Shown piece after piece: positions 50,491-62,390 of a stretch of DNA of 64,000 bases (the stretch's first letter is position 1; every line of letters begins with the position of its first letter). The notes beneath the pieces were generated by a model, which did no database searches, was not told where the DNA came from, and was given only the letters and a program-made list of their open reading frames with translations. The stretch is from Tatumella citrea (GTDB lineage Bacteria; Pseudomonadota; Gammaproteobacteria; Enterobacterales; Enterobacteriaceae): assembly GCF_002163585.1 (NCBI RefSeq), contig NZ_CP015579.1, positions 2,976,001 to 3,040,000 on the forward strand. The letters are read 5' to 3'. The position numbers and the translations under genes were made by a program.

Positions 50491-52218
50491 ATGATTTCAG
50501 GCATTCTCGCATCCCCAGGTATCGCTTTTGGCAAAGCACTACTGCTGAAAGAAGATGAGATCGTCATCAACCAGAAAAAAATTGCTGATGATCAGGTAGA
50601 GTCAGAAGTTGCTCGTTTTATTGACGGGCGCAGTAAAGCCGCCGTTCAACTTGAAGCCATAAAAACTAAGGCCGGCGAAACTTTTGGTGCCGAAAAAGAA
50701 GCTATCTTCGAAGGGCATATCATGCTGCTTGAAGATGAAGAGCTGGAGCAGGAAATTATTGATCTGATCAAAAAAGATCATAAATCTGCCGATGCCGCTG
50801 TTCACACTGTCATTGAAGGACAGGCCGTTGCGCTGGAAGAGCTGGATGATGAATATCTGAAAGAACGCGCCGCCGATGTCCGTGATATTGGTAAACGTCT
50901 GCTTCAGAACATTCTTGGACTGCATATTGTCGACTTAAGTGCGATTACCGAAGAGTCTATTCTGGTTGCCAGAGATCTGACCCCTTCTGAAACTGCTCAG
51001 CTGAATCTGCAAAAAGTCCTTGGATTCATCACTGATCTGGGTGGCAGAACCTCACATACTTCCATTATGGCGCGGTCTCTCGAATTACCGGCGATTGTCG
51101 GAACCGGAAATATCACCACTCAGGTGAGTAACGGAGATTTCCTGGTTCTCGATGGAGTCAACAATCAGATTTACATCAACCCACCAGCTGATGTGGTGAA
51201 TAACCTGAGAGAGATTCAGGAACAGTATCTCAGCGAAAAAACAGAAATGGCTAAGCTGAAAGACCTTCCGGCGATCACTCTGGATGGTCATCAGGTTGAA
51301 GTCTGCGCCAATATCGGCACCGTACGTGATGTTGCAGGTGCCGAACGTAATGGTGCAGAAGGCGTTGGGTTATACCGTACTGAATTTTTGTTTATGGACC
51401 GTGATTCCCTGCCATCAGAAGAAGAGCAGTTTGTTGCTTATAAAGCGGTGGCTGAAGCGATGGGGTCACAGGCGGTTATTGTTCGTACCATGGACATCGG
51501 TGGCGATAAAGATCTGCCCTATATGAACCTGCCGAAAGAAGATAACCCGTTCCTCGGCTGGCGTGCCATCCGTATCGCGATGGATCGCAAAGAAATTCTG
51601 CATGCACAACTACGAGCAATTCTGCGGGCATCCAGTTTTGGTAAGCTGAGAATTATGTTCCCGATGATTATTGCCGTTGAAGAAGTCCGCTTTCTGAAGA
51701 ACGAAATTGAAATGCTGAAGTCACAATTACGTGATGAAGGTAAAAGTTTTGACGAAAGTATTGAGATCGGAATTATGGTGGAAACGCCGGCATCTGCAGT
51801 GATCTCCCGCCATCTTGCTAAAGAAGTTGATTTTTTCAGTATCGGCACTAACGATCTGACCCAGTATACTCTGGCCGTAGATCGTGGTAATGATAGAATT
51901 TCACATCTCTATAATCCTATGAGCCCTTCTGTGCTGGGTCTGATCAAGCAAGTGATTGATGCTTCGCATGCTGAAGGAAAATGGACAGGGATGTGTGGTG
52001 AGTTGGCAGGTGATGAACGTGCTACACTATTATTACTGGGAATGGGGCTGGACGAATTCAGTATGAGTGCCATTTCAATTCCACGTATCAAAAAAATTAT
52101 TCGCAATACTAATTTTGGGGACGCTAAAGCGTTAGCAGAACAGGCACTGGAACAGCCTACTGCAGAGGATCTGATGAATCTGGTCAACAAATTCATCAAA
52201 GAGAAAACACTCTGCTAG
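50491..52218 (+). CDS. ptsI: PTS enzyme I
   Basis: 575 residues from [20 protein letters not shown], equal to E. coli. Phosphohistidine His189 in [16 protein letters not shown]-binding half with [28 protein letters not shown] and the cysteine in [10 protein letters not shown]. Moves phosphate from PEP to HPr in the cytoplasm. An upstream in-frame extension to 50425 is not conserved. Confidence 0.98.
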   Translation: MISGILASPGIAFGKALLLKEDEIVINQKKIADDQVESEVARFIDGRSKAAVQLEAIKTKAGETFGAEKEAIFEGHIMLLEDEELEQEIIDLIKKDHKSADAAVHTVIEGQAVALEELDDEYLKERAADVRDIGKRLLQNILGLHIVDLSAITEESILVARDLTPSETAQLNLQKVLGFITDLGGRTSHTSIMARSLELPAIVGTGNITTQVSNGDFLVLDGVNNQIYINPPADVVNNLREIQEQYLSEKTEMAKLKDLPAITLDGHQVEVCANIGTVRDVAGAERNGAEGVGLYRTEFLFMDRDSLPSEEEQFVAYKAVAEAMGSQAVIVRTMDIGGDKDLPYMNLPKEDNPFLGWRAIRIAMDRKEILHAQLRAILRASSFGKLRIMFPMIIAVEEVRFLKNEIEMLKSQLRDEGKSFDESIEIGIMVETPASAVISRHLAKEVDFFSIGTNDLTQYTLAVDRGNDRISHLYNPMSPSVLGLIKQVIDASHAEGKWTGMCGELAGDERATLLLLGMGLDEFSMSAISIPRIKKIIRNTNFGDAKALAEQALEQPTAEDLMNLVNKFIKEKTLC

Positions 52219-52260
52219 TCTGCTATACGTAAGACCGAAATTACTGCTCAGGAGAAGATC

Positions 52261-52764
52261 ATGGGATTGTTTTCTAAATTATTTGGCGACAAAGCAGAAA
52301 GTACCTCCGGTACTATTGATATCGTCGCTCCTCTGTCTGGCGAAATTGTAAACATTGAAGATGTACCTGATGTGGTTTTTGCAGAGAAGATTGTCGGTGA
52401 TGGCGTTGCCATCCGGCCGAACGGCAGCACCATGGTTGCCCCGGTAGACGGCACCATTGGTAAAATTTTCGAAACCAACCATGCTTTTTCCATCGAGTCT
52501 GATAACGGTATCGAACTGTTTGTCCACTTTGGAATTGATACTGTCGAGCTAAAAGGTGAAGGTTTCAAGCGCATTGCTTCCGAAGGGCAAAAAGTGAAGA
52601 AAGGCGATATTGTGATTGAGTTTGATCTCCCTCTGCTGGAAGAGAAAGCTAAATCAACACTCACCCCTGTTGTTATCTCAAACATGGATGAGATTAAAGA
52701 ACTGGTTAAACTGACAGGTCAGGTAGTCGCTGGTGAAACTCCGGTGATTCGTATCAAAAAATAA
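52261..52764 (+). CDS. crr: PTS glucose-specific EIIA (EIIA-Glc)
   Basis: 167 residues (E. coli 169). Active-site histidines His74 ([12 protein letters not shown]) and His89 ([11 protein letters not shown]) are present, as is the GDGVAIRP loop. Passes phosphate to the glucose permease and controls adenylate cyclase and inducer exclusion. Strong SD (AGGAG) and a strong terminator behind it. Confidence 0.98.
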   Translation: MGLFSKLFGDKAESTSGTIDIVAPLSGEIVNIEDVPDVVFAEKIVGDGVAIRPNGSTMVAPVDGTIGKIFETNHAFSIESDNGIELFVHFGIDTVELKGEGFKRIASEGQKVKKGDIVIEFDLPLLEEKAKSTLTPVVISNMDEIKELVKLTGQVVAGETPVIRIKK

Positions 52765-52792
52765 CTGACAACCGGTCAGGACAGTCAACTAT

Positions 52793-52822
52793 CAGCCAGA
52801 ATTGTTTCTGGCTGTTTTTTTT
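52793..52822 (+). terminator. crr terminator
   Basis: CAGCCAGA, ATTGTT loop, TCTGGCTG and eight T: strong intrinsic terminator of the pts operon. Confidence 0.92.
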
Positions 52823-53200
52823 CTTACGGGTGATCACACTGTTAAAAGTTATCACCCTGAATTTAACTCCCGTGATCCCTTCTGATACCGCAATGGTTAT
52901 CTTAATATTATCTTAACACTGACATTAATCACATTCTCACTGTGACATAACGTCATAATCGCTTTCATTTAATGACAAATTTTAAATTATAAGCTACACG
53001 TTTTTAAAGCCAGCTGTTATTCCGGGAACACACGACAAGGGAAATTAAATTAGCAGGCTATATAATCATCACGGGCACTAAAAAAACAGGCATACTGAGG
53101 TAGTTTAAGTTAATTGAGTTTCATTCCCGACTACCTGTTTAGTTACTGTGTATCTGGCTGCCACTGTCAGAAGACAATGTAATAGCTATATTATTTAAAT

Positions 53201-53258
<58 letters not shown>

Positions 53259-53366
53259 TAATAGTATTGATCTTAAAAAGTGCCAGTTCTTTCCTGAAAA
53301 AAAATGAAGATTAGTTTAAGAGGAAGGAAAATATCAATTCTATTTATTGTTCATTTAACTTTTCCG

Positions 53367-53394
53367 ACTAAGAAATTATTAAGAAAAGATTAAA
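53367..53394 (+). promoter_or_regulatory. PmrA/BasR-like box for the arn operon
   Basis: Three half-sites in 11-bp register: ACTAAG (53367), ATTAAG (53378, perfect to HTTAAK) and ATTAAA (53389), each separated by 5 bp. A possible -10 (TATTAA, 53406-53411) lies 11 bp downstream, so the box overlaps the -35 position, as in PmrA-activated promoters. Confidence 0.55.
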
Positions 53395-53544
53395 TTTTCA
53401 TTTCATATTAAATAATCAAACAAATCCGTTAGCTGGCATGAACTTTTCTTTGACTGAACTATCATAACAGAGGTAAATGTTTCATCCTGAATTAAACTAA
53501 TACCAGCCTGTTGAGGGACGATATATCTGTGTATAGATAGAATC

Positions 53545-53570
53545 GCCGCCTGAGGGCGGTATTTATTTGT
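53545..53570 (+). terminator. Hairpin in the presumed arn leader
   Basis: GCCGCC (53545-53550), TGAG, GGCGGT (53555-53560) followed by ATTTATTTGT. Lies between the candidate promoter and arnB and could attenuate transcription. Confidence 0.5.
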
Positions 53571-53622
53571 TTCAACGCGACCGTTTTTATTGTGAGCACT
53601 AAAGTTAATGCCAGGACAATTT

Positions 53623-54762
53623 ATGACAGACTTTCTCCCCTTCTCCCGGCCGGCACTGAATGAAGATGATGTGTCAGCTATCCGGGATGTACTGCAATCA
53701 GGATGGATCACAACCGGTCCTAAAAACCAGGCGCTGGAAGCCGAATTTCGCCAGTTAACCGGTGCCAGTCATGCTATTGCTGTCAGTTCGGCAACCGGTG
53801 GAATGCATGTGGCATTAATGGCGCTGGGTATTGGCCCGGGAGATGAAGTGATCACCCCTTCCCTCACCTGGGTTTCAACAGCCAATATGATAGCTTTGCT
53901 GGGTGCCGAACCCGTCATGGTAGATATTGACCCGAATACACTCATGGTGACCCCGGAAGCCATTGAGGCCGCAATTACTGCCCGAACCAAAGCCATTATC
54001 CCGGTACACTTTGCCGGAGCTCCTGCTGACCTTGATGCCATTTGTGCTGTCGCGGAGCAACATAATATTCCGGTGATTGAAGATGCCGCTCACGCCGCAG
54101 GTTGTTACTACAAAGGCAAGCATGTCGGGAACCAACAGACCGCTATTTTTTCATTTCATGCCATAAAAAATGTTACCTGTGCTGAAGGCGGAATGATTGT
54201 CACCAATGATGAAGAACTGGCTAACCGAATTCGTACCCTGAAATTCCATGGGCTGGGTGTCGATGCCTTTGACCGTGAAACACTGGGCCGTAAGCCCCAG
54301 GCCGAAGTTATTACTCCGGGTTTTAAATACAACCTGACAGATATCCAGGCCGCGATAGCCCTGAATCAACTTAGCCGACTGCCACAGATAAATGCGCGGC
54401 GAGAAGCTATTGCACAACGTTACCTGCGCGAGCTGGCCGATACCCCATTCCTGCCACTGGAAATCCCAGTCTGGCCTCACCAGCATGCATGGCACCTGTT
54501 TGTGCTGCGTGTTGATGAACAGCGTTGTGGCCTGAATCGTGACCAGTTTATGCAGCAGATGAAAGACCGAAATATTGGTACCGGGATGCACTTCCGGGCG
54601 GTGCATACTCAAAAGTATTACCGTGAGCGGTATCCTTCTTTACAGCTCCCCGCAACGGAATGGAACAGCGATCGTATTTGCTCCATTCCTCTGTTTCCGG
54701 ACATGACAGATGCTGACTGCAGCAGGGTCATTGCCGCTATTCATGAGATTGCAGAGAGCTGA
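53623..54762 (+). CDS. arnB: UDP-4-amino-4-deoxy-L-arabinose aminotransferase ArnB
   Basis: 379 residues from the ATG at 53623 (AGGA 6 bp before; one more ATG at 53608 lacks an SD). DegT/DnrJ/EryC1 PLP family with the Schiff-base lysine Lys182 in [14 protein letters not shown]. Transfers the glutamate amino group onto UDP-4-keto-arabinose. First gene of the complete arnBCADTEF operon, which decorates lipid A with Ara4N and gives polymyxin resistance. Confidence 0.97.
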   Translation: MTDFLPFSRPALNEDDVSAIRDVLQSGWITTGPKNQALEAEFRQLTGASHAIAVSSATGGMHVALMALGIGPGDEVITPSLTWVSTANMIALLGAEPVMVDIDPNTLMVTPEAIEAAITARTKAIIPVHFAGAPADLDAICAVAEQHNIPVIEDAAHAAGCYYKGKHVGNQQTAIFSFHAIKNVTCAEGGMIVTNDEELANRIRTLKFHGLGVDAFDRETLGRKPQAEVITPGFKYNLTDIQAAIALNQLSRLPQINARREAIAQRYLRELADTPFLPLEIPVWPHQHAWHLFVLRVDEQRCGLNRDQFMQQMKDRNIGTGMHFRAVHTQKYYRERYPSLQLPATEWNSDRICSIPLFPDMTDADCSRVIAAIHEIAES

Positions 54763-54763
54763 A

Positions 54764-55747
54764 ATGCAAAATTCTTACCTGGTAAATAAAGTCTCCGTGG
54801 TTATTCCTGTTTATAACGAGCAGGACAGCCTTCCGGTTCTGATTTCGAGAACCACAGCTGCCTGTGAATTACTAAACAGGCCTTACGAAATTTTGTTAGT
54901 TGATGACGGCAGCAGCGATGACTCTGCACAAATGATCATTGATGCCGCAGAACAACCTGGCAGTTCAATCGTGGCGGTATTACTGAACCGCAATTATGGC
55001 CAGCACTCAGCAATTATGGCCGGTTTTAGCTATGTTACGGGCGATTTAATTGTCACCCTGGATGCGGATTTGCAAAACCCGCCGGAAGAGATCCCTCGCC
55101 TGGTCACGACTGCTGAACAAGGGTATGACGTGGTAGGTACCGTCCGGCAAAACCGGCAGGACAGCCCGTTCCGCAAGATTGCCTCCAGAATGATTAACCG
55201 GTTAATTCAGAGTACCACCGGTAAAGCCATGGGCGACTACGGCTGTATGCTGCGGGCCTATCGTCGTTCGATTATTGAAGCCATGCTGCATTGCCAGGAG
55301 AGAAGTACCTTTATCCCTATTCTGGCCAACACATTTGCAAGACACACCACCGAAATTCCGGTGCTGCATGCAGAACGCGAACATGGCACCTCAAAATATA
55401 GTTTTATGCGGCTGATCAACCTGATGTATGACCTTGTCACCTGCCTGACAACCACACCTCTGAGGATGCTGAGCGTTATTGGGGCACTGATAGCCTGCGC
55501 AGGTTTTCTGTTCGCATTCCTGTTACTGGTACTGCGCCTGATTTACGGCGCTTACTGGGGTGCAGAAGGTGTATTCAGCCTGTTTGCCATTCTGTTTATT
55601 TTTATCGGCGCACAATTTATTGGTATGGGTTTACTGGGCGAATATATCGGCCGGATATACAGTGATGTCAGAGCCCGCCCGCGTTATTTCGTACAGCGTG
55701 TTGTCAATCACAGCACGGCTTCAACTACTGAGGAAGAAACAAAATGA
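54764..55747 (+). CDS. arnC: Undecaprenyl-phosphate Ara4FN transferase ArnC
   Basis: 327 residues from the ATG at 54764, 1 bp after the arnB stop. GT2 domain ([42 protein letters not shown]) and two C-terminal membrane helices with [18 protein letters not shown]. Moves formylated Ara4N from UDP to undecaprenyl phosphate at the inner face of the inner membrane. Confidence 0.97.
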   Translation: MQNSYLVNKVSVVIPVYNEQDSLPVLISRTTAACELLNRPYEILLVDDGSSDDSAQMIIDAAEQPGSSIVAVLLNRNYGQHSAIMAGFSYVTGDLIVTLDADLQNPPEEIPRLVTTAEQGYDVVGTVRQNRQDSPFRKIASRMINRLIQSTTGKAMGDYGCMLRAYRRSIIEAMLHCQERSTFIPILANTFARHTTEIPVLHAEREHGTSKYSFMRLINLMYDLVTCLTTTPLRMLSVIGALIACAGFLFAFLLLVLRLIYGAYWGAEGVFSLFAILFIFIGAQFIGMGLLGEYIGRIYSDVRARPRYFVQRVVNHSTASTTEEETK

Positions 55748-57726
55748 AAGCTATAGTCTTCGCTTATCACGACATGGGATGCGTCGGTATTGAAGCGCTG
55801 ATTGACGCCGGGTATCAGATAACGGCAATTTACACCCACCTGGATAATCCTGGTGAGAATCATTTCTTTGGTTCGGTCGCCCATCTGGCGGCGGAACATA
55901 ATATTGAAGTTTTTTCGCCGGAAAACGTCAATCATCCTCTGTGGATAGAGCGGATTAAACAAAGTGCTCCTGACATCATTTTTTCCTTTTACTACCGTGA
56001 TTTGATTTGTGATGAAATCCTGTCAATCCCACAACAGGGTGCATTTAATCTGCATGGCTCACTGCTCCCCCGTTATCGTGGGCGTGCGCCGTTAAACTGG
56101 GTACTGGTTAATGGTGAAACCGAAACCGGCGTGACTCTGCATAAAATGGTACATCGTGCCGATGCCGGTGATATCGCAGCCCAGTATAAAGTTGCTATTG
56201 AACCCACCGATGATGCATTGCGTCTGCACAAAAAACTAACCCGTACAGCACGGGAATTGCTAAACGAACAGCTACCTTTAATCAAAAACGGCCAACTGAA
56301 GTTGACTCCGCAGGATGAAAGTAAAGCCACCTATGTCGGTCGCAGAACCCCGGAAGATGGACGGCTGGACTGGAACCGTAGTGCGGCCGAGCTCCATAAT
56401 CTGGTTCGGGCAGTCAGTGAACCCTGGCCTGGAGCTTTCAGTTTTTCAGGAACCACCCGGTTTATTGTCTGGAAATCCCGTGTTCGTCAGGACCTGCCAG
56501 CAGCCATTCCGGGCAAAGTGCTTGCTACCGCACCGCTGACTATTGCCACCGCTCAGGGTGCGCTTGAAGTCGTTACCGGTCAGACTGATAACAGTGTGTA
56601 TATGCAGGGTAACGAGCTGGCAAAAACTCTGGGTCTGGTAGAAGGTGCAGTGTTAAGCAGCCAGCCAGTGACCCGCGATAAAAAACGTACCCGGGTACTG
56701 ATTCTGGGTGTAAATGGCTTTATCGGTAATCATCTGACTGAGCGCCTGCTGCAGGACGATAATTACGAAATCTATGGTATGGATATCGGCTCTGATGCTG
56801 TATCCCGTTTTCTGGCTAACGACAGATTCCATTTTGTCGAAGGTGATATCACCATTCATTCAGAATGGATCGATTACCACATCAAAAAATGTGATGTCGT
56901 GTTGCCTCTGGTAGCTATTGCCACTCCGGTTGAATATACCCGAAATCCGTTACGGGTCTTTGAGCTCGATTTTGAAGAAAACCTGAAAATTATCCGTGGT
57001 TGTGTAAAACATAAAAAACGCATAATTTTCCCATCCACTTCTGAAGTTTATGGAATGTGTACTGATAAAACCTTTGATGAAGATAATTCAAATCTGGTGG
57101 TCGGTCCTATCAATAAACAGCGTTGGATTTATTCGGTCTCTAAACAGCTGCTGGATCGCGTAATCTGGGCTTATGGCGAAAAAGAAAACCTGCGCTTCAC
57201 CCTGTTCCGTCCGTTCAACTGGATGGGACCTCGTCTGGACAGCCTGAATTCAGCACGTATTGGTAGTTCCCGTGCCATTACTCAGTTAATCCTGAATCTG
57301 GTAGAAGGTTCGCCTATTAAACTGATTGATGGCGGAGCTCAGAAACGTTGCTTCACCGACATCAGCGACGGTATTGAAGCTCTGTTCCGGATTATCGAGA
57401 ATAAAAATGGTCAGTGTGATGGTCAGATCATCAATATAGGTAATCCCGAGAACGAAGCAAGTATCAGAGAGCTGGCAGAAATGCTGTATCGCTGCTTTGA
57501 ACGCCATCCGCTGCGTCATCATTTCCCTCCATTTGCAGGTTACCGTGAAGTGGAAAGCAGCAGCTACTACGGCAAAGGTTACCAGGATGTCGAGCACCGT
57601 AAACCAGATATCCGTAATGCCCGTCGCCTGTTGGGATGGACACCTGAGACCGAAATGGAAACTACGGTAGAGCAAACGCTGGATTTCTTCCTGCGCACTG
57701 TGATTACGTCGGATAATACTCCATGA
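55744..57726 (+). CDS. arnA: Bifunctional UDP-glucuronate decarboxylase / Ara4N formyltransferase ArnA
   Basis: 660 residues, equal to E. coli ArnA. The formyltransferase half (1-~304) has Asn102, His104 ([10 protein letters not shown]) and Asp140; the dehydrogenase half (~315-660) has the NAD loop GVNGFIGNH, Ser433-Glu434, Tyr463-x3-Lys467 (YSVSK) and Arg619. All key residues are at E. coli positions. It makes UDP-4-keto-arabinose and formylates UDP-Ara4N. Overlaps arnC by 4 bp. Confidence 0.98.
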   Translation: MKAIVFAYHDMGCVGIEALIDAGYQITAIYTHLDNPGENHFFGSVAHLAAEHNIEVFSPENVNHPLWIERIKQSAPDIIFSFYYRDLICDEILSIPQQGAFNLHGSLLPRYRGRAPLNWVLVNGETETGVTLHKMVHRADAGDIAAQYKVAIEPTDDALRLHKKLTRTARELLNEQLPLIKNGQLKLTPQDESKATYVGRRTPEDGRLDWNRSAAELHNLVRAVSEPWPGAFSFSGTTRFIVWKSRVRQDLPAAIPGKVLATAPLTIATAQGALEVVTGQTDNSVYMQGNELAKTLGLVEGAVLSSQPVTRDKKRTRVLILGVNGFIGNHLTERLLQDDNYEIYGMDIGSDAVSRFLANDRFHFVEGDITIHSEWIDYHIKKCDVVLPLVAIATPVEYTRNPLRVFELDFEENLKIIRGCVKHKKRIIFPSTSEVYGMCTDKTFDEDNSNLVVGPINKQRWIYSVSKQLLDRVIWAYGEKENLRFTLFRPFNWMGPRLDSLNSARIGSSRAITQLILNLVEGSPIKLIDGGAQKRCFTDISDGIEALFRIIENKNGQCDGQIINIGNPENEASIRELAEMLYRCFERHPLRHHFPPFAGYREVESSSYYGKGYQDVEHRKPDIRNARRLLGWTPETEMETTVEQTLDFFLRTVITSDNTP

Positions 57727-58622
57727 AAAAAGTCGGCCTGCGTATTGATGTTGATACCTGGCGCGGCACCCGTCTGGGAATGCCTGCACTTCTGGACGCC
57801 ATGGAAAATGCCGGCGTCCGGTCGTCAGTTTTCTTCAGTGTCGGACCGGATAATATGGGGCGCCACCTGTGGCGCCTGATTAAACCTGCGTTTTTATGGA
57901 AAATGCTGCGTTCGGGAGCTCCGTCGTTATACGGCTGGGATATTTTACTGGCCGGGACTGCCTGGCCAGGACGTATCATTGGTACCGGGAATGCAGAAAT
58001 TATCCGCCGTACTGCCCGCCAACACGAAACCGGTTTGCATGCCTGGGATCATCATGCCTGGCAAATGTGGGCCGGGGTCTGGAAACAACCCCAGTTATCT
58101 GCACATATCCGACGCGGAAAAGAAGCGCTGGAAGCTATTATTGGTACCGAAGTCACCTGCTCTGCCGTTGCCGGTTGGCGTGCCGACCAACGAGTGGTCA
58201 AGGCAAAACAGCCATTCAACTTCCGCTACAACAGTGACTGCCGGGGAACGTCGCCGTTTCTTCCTGAACTCACCACATCCACTCTTGGTACGGTTCAGAT
58301 ACCAGTAACCTTACCCACCTGGGACGAGGTTGTCGGCCGGCAGGTTGAGCCTTCTCAGTTTAATCGTTTTATTCTGGATGCCATGCATAAAGACCAGGGA
58401 ACTCCTGTCTATACCATCCATGCAGAAGTAGAAGGGATCATTGGCCTGAATGATTTCGTTCAACTGCTGGCAATGGCGCGTGAAGAAGGCATTGAATTTG
58501 TTCCACTCAGTGAATTGCTCCCTGAGTCCGACCATTTCCTGCCGGCAGGAAAAATTTCCCGGGGTATGTTACCCGGCAGGGAAGGCTGGCTGGGATGTCA
58601 AACCCCTGTTACACGGCGTTGA
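57723..58622 (+). CDS. arnD: Ara4FN deformylase ArnD
   Basis: 299 residues (E. coli 296). NodB-type polysaccharide deacetylase with the metal-site patterns [10 protein letters not shown] and [13 protein letters not shown]. Removes the formyl group from undecaprenyl-linked Ara4FN before flipping. Overlaps arnA by 4 bp. Confidence 0.97.
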   Translation: MKKVGLRIDVDTWRGTRLGMPALLDAMENAGVRSSVFFSVGPDNMGRHLWRLIKPAFLWKMLRSGAPSLYGWDILLAGTAWPGRIIGTGNAEIIRRTARQHETGLHAWDHHAWQMWAGVWKQPQLSAHIRRGKEALEAIIGTEVTCSAVAGWRADQRVVKAKQPFNFRYNSDCRGTSPFLPELTTSTLGTVQIPVTLPTWDEVVGRQVEPSQFNRFILDAMHKDQGTPVYTIHAEVEGIIGLNDFVQLLAMAREEGIEFVPLSELLPESDHFLPAGKISRGMLPGREGWLGCQTPVTRR

Positions 58623-58626
58623 ATCA

Positions 58627-60276
58627 ATGAAAATCACAAAAACTGGTTTTATCCTGCTGTTCCTGTTTGCACTCTGCTATCTGTTGCCTTTAGATATGCG
58701 TGCACTATGGCAGCCAGACGAATTCCGCTATGCCGAAATCAGCCGTGAAATGCTGGCAACTCATAACTGGGTTGTGCCACATTTCTTCGGTCTGCGTTAT
58801 TTTGAAAAACCTATCGCCGGATACTGGATTAACAATATTAGCCAGTGGTTGTTTGGTCATAACAATTTCGCCGTCCGGTTTGGCTCAGTATTCTCCATCT
58901 CCGTAAGTGCGATGTTGGTCAGTTGGCTGGCCTGGAGTATCTGGCGCGATCGTAAAGTGACACTGTTTGCTGCTGTCATCTACCTGAGCTGCATGCTGGT
59001 CTATTCCATTGGTACCTACGCTGTATTAGACCCAATGATTACCCTGTGGATGAGTGCGGCCATGGCTTCTTTCTGGCTGGCCAGTGAATCGAAAACCTCA
59101 GGGAAAAAAGCCGCCGGTTATCTGCTACTGGGTTTAACCTGCGGCATGGGGGTGATGACTAAAGGTTTCCTCGCACTGGCAGTGCCGGTTATCAGCATTA
59201 TTCCGTGGGTTGTTGTCACACGCCGCTGGAAGGAAGTACTTGTTTATGGCCCGCTCGCTGTAGTGAGTGCCACAATCATTACTCTGCCCTGGGCACTGGC
59301 AATAAATGCCAGAGAACCTGATTTCTGGCACTATTTCTTCTGGATAGAACATATTCAGCGTTTTGCTGAGCCCAATGCCCAGCATAAAGCACCTTTCTGG
59401 TATTACATTCCGATCCTATTGCTTGGCGCGTTACCGTGGCTCGGTTATCTGCCAGCAGCGCTCAAAAGTGGCTGGCAGCAACGCCATCAGACCCCGGGGG
59501 CCATCTACCTGGCGGGCTGGGTAATTATGCCGTTAATATTTTTCAGCATTGCAAAAGGTAAATTGCCTACCTACATCCTGCCCTGCTTCGGTCCGTTGGC
59601 TATTTTAATGGCGAATGTTGTCTGTCGTGGATATCAGAAAATCAGAGTCAGTGCTAAAGCTAACGGCTGGATCAATCTGCTGTTTGGGGTACTGGGTATG
59701 GTGGCTCTGCTGGTTTGCCGCCTGTTACCGTCGCACCCATTGTTTTCACCTGACGAGGTCTTAGGCTTCACTCTGGCAATGCTGGCATTCCTGTTCTGGG
59801 CCATTATTGGTGCGGTTACCCTGATTAAGACCGAAAAATACTGGCACGCTGCGGTACTCTGCCCGCTGGTATTAATCCTTACCATTGGTTATGCCATTCC
59901 TGAAAAGATACGTGATTCTAAACAGCCACAGGATTTTCTGAGTAAGGTCAGTGACCGCATGGATAATAGTGGTTATATTCTGGCCGATGGTGTGGGCCTT
60001 GCTTCAGGCATTGCCTGGCATTTAAAACGCTCAGATATTGATATGTATAATCAGTCAGGGGAGATGGCCTATGGTCTGGCCTATCCTAACGGTCAGGGGC
60101 GACTAATCAGCCGCAGTGCTTTTCCGGACTGGCTGGCAACTCATCGCAGCAAAGGTGTATCACTGGTATTGTTACTGCAGAAAAACCAGGGCTTACAGCA
60201 GATGCAACTTCCCGCACCAGACTTTAGCTATCAGCAAGGTCGCCTGCTGTATGTTGAATACGGCCCGGCGAAATGA
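58627..60276 (+). CDS. arnT: Lipid A Ara4N transferase ArnT
   Basis: 549 residues (E. coli 550) from the ATG at 58627, 4 bp after arnD. GT83 integral membrane enzyme with [16 protein letters not shown] at the first periplasmic loop, [15 protein letters not shown] and [13 protein letters not shown]. Transfers Ara4N from undecaprenyl phosphate to lipid A on the periplasmic side, lowering its negative charge. Confidence 0.97.
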   Translation: MKITKTGFILLFLFALCYLLPLDMRALWQPDEFRYAEISREMLATHNWVVPHFFGLRYFEKPIAGYWINNISQWLFGHNNFAVRFGSVFSISVSAMLVSWLAWSIWRDRKVTLFAAVIYLSCMLVYSIGTYAVLDPMITLWMSAAMASFWLASESKTSGKKAAGYLLLGLTCGMGVMTKGFLALAVPVISIIPWVVVTRRWKEVLVYGPLAVVSATIITLPWALAINAREPDFWHYFFWIEHIQRFAEPNAQHKAPFWYYIPILLLGALPWLGYLPAALKSGWQQRHQTPGAIYLAGWVIMPLIFFSIAKGKLPTYILPCFGPLAILMANVVCRGYQKIRVSAKANGWINLLFGVLGMVALLVCRLLPSHPLFSPDEVLGFTLAMLAFLFWAIIGAVTLIKTEKYWHAAVLCPLVLILTIGYAIPEKIRDSKQPQDFLSKVSDRMDNSGYILADGVGLASGIAWHLKRSDIDMYNQSGEMAYGLAYPNGQGRLISRSAFPDWLATHRSKGVSLVLLLQKNQGLQQMQLPAPDFSYQQGRLLYVEYGPAK

Positions 60277-60608
60277 CCTGGCTGTTGCTGATTTTTTCCA
60301 GTCTGATCAGCTGCCTTGGGCAGCTGTGTCAGAAACAGGCAGCCGCTCCGATAAATGGAGCATCTAATCCCGGCCATTTGATCCGCTGGCTGGGATTAGC
60401 AGTGTTCTGTCTGGGTATCGCCATGTTGCTATGGTTGCAGGTATTACGTTCTCTGCCAGTCGGAATCGCTTATCCGATGCTGAGCATGAATTTTATCTGG
60501 GTAACTCTGGCTGCACGTTGGCTATGGGGCGAGCCAGTCAGCCTCCGCCACTGGTGCGGTACAGGTTTGATAATTCTCGGCATTGTGTTAATCAGCGGAG
60601 CTGTCTGA
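60273..60608 (+). CDS. arnE: Ara4N-undecaprenyl phosphate flippase subunit ArnE
   Basis: 111 residues, as in E. coli; four helices of the SMR/EamA type ([20 protein letters not shown]). Together with ArnF carries Ara4N-phosphoundecaprenol across the inner membrane. Overlaps arnT by 4 bp. Confidence 0.95.
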   Translation: MTWLLLIFSSLISCLGQLCQKQAAAPINGASNPGHLIRWLGLAVFCLGIAMLLWLQVLRSLPVGIAYPMLSMNFIWVTLAARWLWGEPVSLRHWCGTGLIILGIVLISGAV

Positions 60609-60988
60609 TGGGATATATTCCGGCTATCTGTAGTGTGCTACTGGTCAGTTTTGCTCAGGTAGCCATGAAGTTTGCGATGAGTCGTTTTCCTGCCAGTGTC
60701 GGAATCGGGGACTTTGTCCGCGATCTGGCAGAACATCCGGCTGATGCCGGGTGGTTGCTGGCCGGTCTGGCAGGCTATGCTCTTTCAATGGGGTGCTGGT
60801 TTCTGGCCCTGAAACGCCTGCCTCTGAGCAAAGCCTATGCATTACTCAGTCTCAGTTACATTATTGTCTGGGCTGCTGCGATAACGTTGGGTTTTCAGGG
60901 AGAACGTTTTTCTTTTACAACACTGGCTGGAATTTTGTCAGTGATTGTCGGGGTGATGTTAGTTTGTATGCCTTCGGCTAAACGATAA
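60608..60988 (+). CDS. arnF: Ara4N-undecaprenyl phosphate flippase subunit ArnF
   Basis: 126 residues (E. coli 128) from the ATG at 60608, which shares one base with the arnE stop (TGATG). Four helices with SFAQVAMKFAMSRFP and LPLSKAYALLSLSYIIVW. A longer frame starting at 60431 lies inside arnE in another phase and is not real. Confidence 0.95.
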   Translation: MGYIPAICSVLLVSFAQVAMKFAMSRFPASVGIGDFVRDLAEHPADAGWLLAGLAGYALSMGCWFLALKRLPLSKAYALLSLSYIIVWAAAITLGFQGERFSFTTLAGILSVIVGVMLVCMPSAKR

Positions 60989-60991
60989 TAG

Positions 60992-61021
60992 CACCGGCAG
61001 TGATTCTGCCGGTGTCTGTTT
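60992..61021. terminator. Shared terminator arnF / histidine kinase
   Basis: CACCGGCAG (60992-61000), TGATT, CTGCCGGTG (61006-61014), then TCTGTTT; it lies between the two convergent operons and touches the kinase stop codon. Confidence 0.75.
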
Positions 61022-62390
61022 AGTTCTGATGCCAGTGTGGTATCCGCAGGGCAATCTCCAGCCCACCTTCAGGGCGATTGCGGGCTCTGACTTCACCGTT
61101 ATGAGCCAGCAAAATCTTACGTACAATAGCCAGCCCTAATCCATATCCCTTTCCTGATTTAGCCGACTTCACCCGAACAAAAGGATCAAAAATACTGGAA
61201 AGTTTATCCTGTTCGACTCCCGGCCCCTGATCGCGGATCAGTAATGTCAGCCATTCCTGGCCGGAATCCATCGAGATATCGATAGTCTGACCCGCAGATG
61301 AAAAACGCAATGCATTACGCAATACATTTTCGATACAACGGCGAATCATCTCAGCATTGCCCTGCACCATAAAGTCAGCATTCAAATCATAGCTGACGTT
61401 AATTTTTACCTGCGGAATCTGTGCTTCAAAACGGGCATCTGCCACAACGACATCCAGTAAACTGGTCAGGTCAAAATACTGGTCCTGTTCCGGATGACCG
61501 TGCTCACTTCGGGATAATGTCAGCAGTTCACCAATCATTTTGTCCAGTTTCTGAGCTTCGTTATCAATCCTTTCCAGTGAATCATTCACATTAGCCGGCG
61601 CCTGACGAGCCAGAGCGGTGGCTAACTGAAGCCTTGCCAGGGGGGTTCGTAATTCATGTGAAATATCGTGCAGAAGTTCTTCTCTGGCCTTAACCAGCAC
61701 GTCCAGACGCTCCACCATCGCATCAAATTCGCGGGCGACAATAGAAAATTCATCATGGCGACGCTGCATTTTCTGATACAACCGCACCGTGAGGTCGCCA
61801 CTGGAAATCTGGCCGAAACCTTCCCGCAGCTGGCGCATCGGCCGAATCAGGTTCCAGGCTAACAACAGGCTAAACAACAAGCCCATCGGAATGATAAAAA
61901 TTAACACCGGCATCGGCACATGCAAAAAACGCTGAATTAATGGCAACGTTCTCCATTCCTTGCCTGAATGAAGCAGGTGCATATCGATTGAAATCTGATA
62001 ATGCTGATTATCAGGAGCCTGCACCACTCGGGTCAGCATTGGCTCTGGTTTTCCGGAGTCAGGTTTGTTATCCCCGGATTGATCATCCGGACTATTCAGC
62101 ATGTCCGGAGGCGTTGTCGGTTCAGAGGTTTCACTGAACAGAGTGGCTGACCGGAGCAACTCCGGCCATCTGGCGGCCAGTTGGTTAAATCCTGACGGTC
62201 CGTGCTGTTCGACCTGATCAGCGGCCAGGTCCAGCTGAGTAGTCAGTAACTGACGCGTCAGCCTCTGTTCCGGTGGCTCAGAACCCAACAAACTAAACCC
62301 GAGCCACATAAACTGGCTAATCACCAGGAAAACCAGCATAAAGCCAAGCAACATTTTCCAGAACAGGCGTCCGGGATAGTCGTAGCTCAT
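61020..62390 (-). CDS. Sensor histidine kinase, CpxA-like
   Basis: 456 residues. Membrane helix ~10-33, a periplasmic part ~36-157 with a Pro/Asp-rich stretch (PDMLNSPDDQSGDNKPDSGK), second helix ~160-180, HAMP, then the kinase core: phosphoacceptor His245 in HDISHELRTPLARLQ, N-box NVLRNALRFS, G boxes RDQGPGV and GYGLGLAIV. The H-box and spacing resemble CpxA. Overlaps the response regulator gene by 4 bp. Its place facing the arn operon suggests an envelope-stress input, which is inference. Confidence 0.88.
   Translation of the reverse strand: MSYDYPGRLFWKMLLGFMLVFLVISQFMWLGFSLLGSEPPEQRLTRQLLTTQLDLAADQVEQHGPSGFNQLAARWPELLRSATLFSETSEPTTPPDMLNSPDDQSGDNKPDSGKPEPMLTRVVQAPDNQHYQISIDMHLLHSGKEWRTLPLIQRFLHVPMPVLIFIIPMGLLFSLLLAWNLIRPMRQLREGFGQISSGDLTVRLYQKMQRRHDEFSIVAREFDAMVERLDVLVKAREELLHDISHELRTPLARLQLATALARQAPANVNDSLERIDNEAQKLDKMIGELLTLSRSEHGHPEQDQYFDLTSLLDVVVADARFEAQIPQVKINVSYDLNADFMVQGNAEMIRRCIENVLRNALRFSSAGQTIDISMDSGQEWLTLLIRDQGPGVEQDKLSSIFDPFVRVKSAKSGKGYGLGLAIVRKILLAHNGEVRARNRPEGGLEIALRIPHWHQN

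Noticed and set aside
53403..53711. 102-codon minus-strand frame overlapping the arn leader and arnB
   Set aside because: Antisense to arnB with no SD; the arnB frame is certain.
60431..60607. N-terminal extension of arnF inside arnE
   Set aside because: It lies in a different phase over a clear arnE gene; the ATG at 60608 matches homologues.
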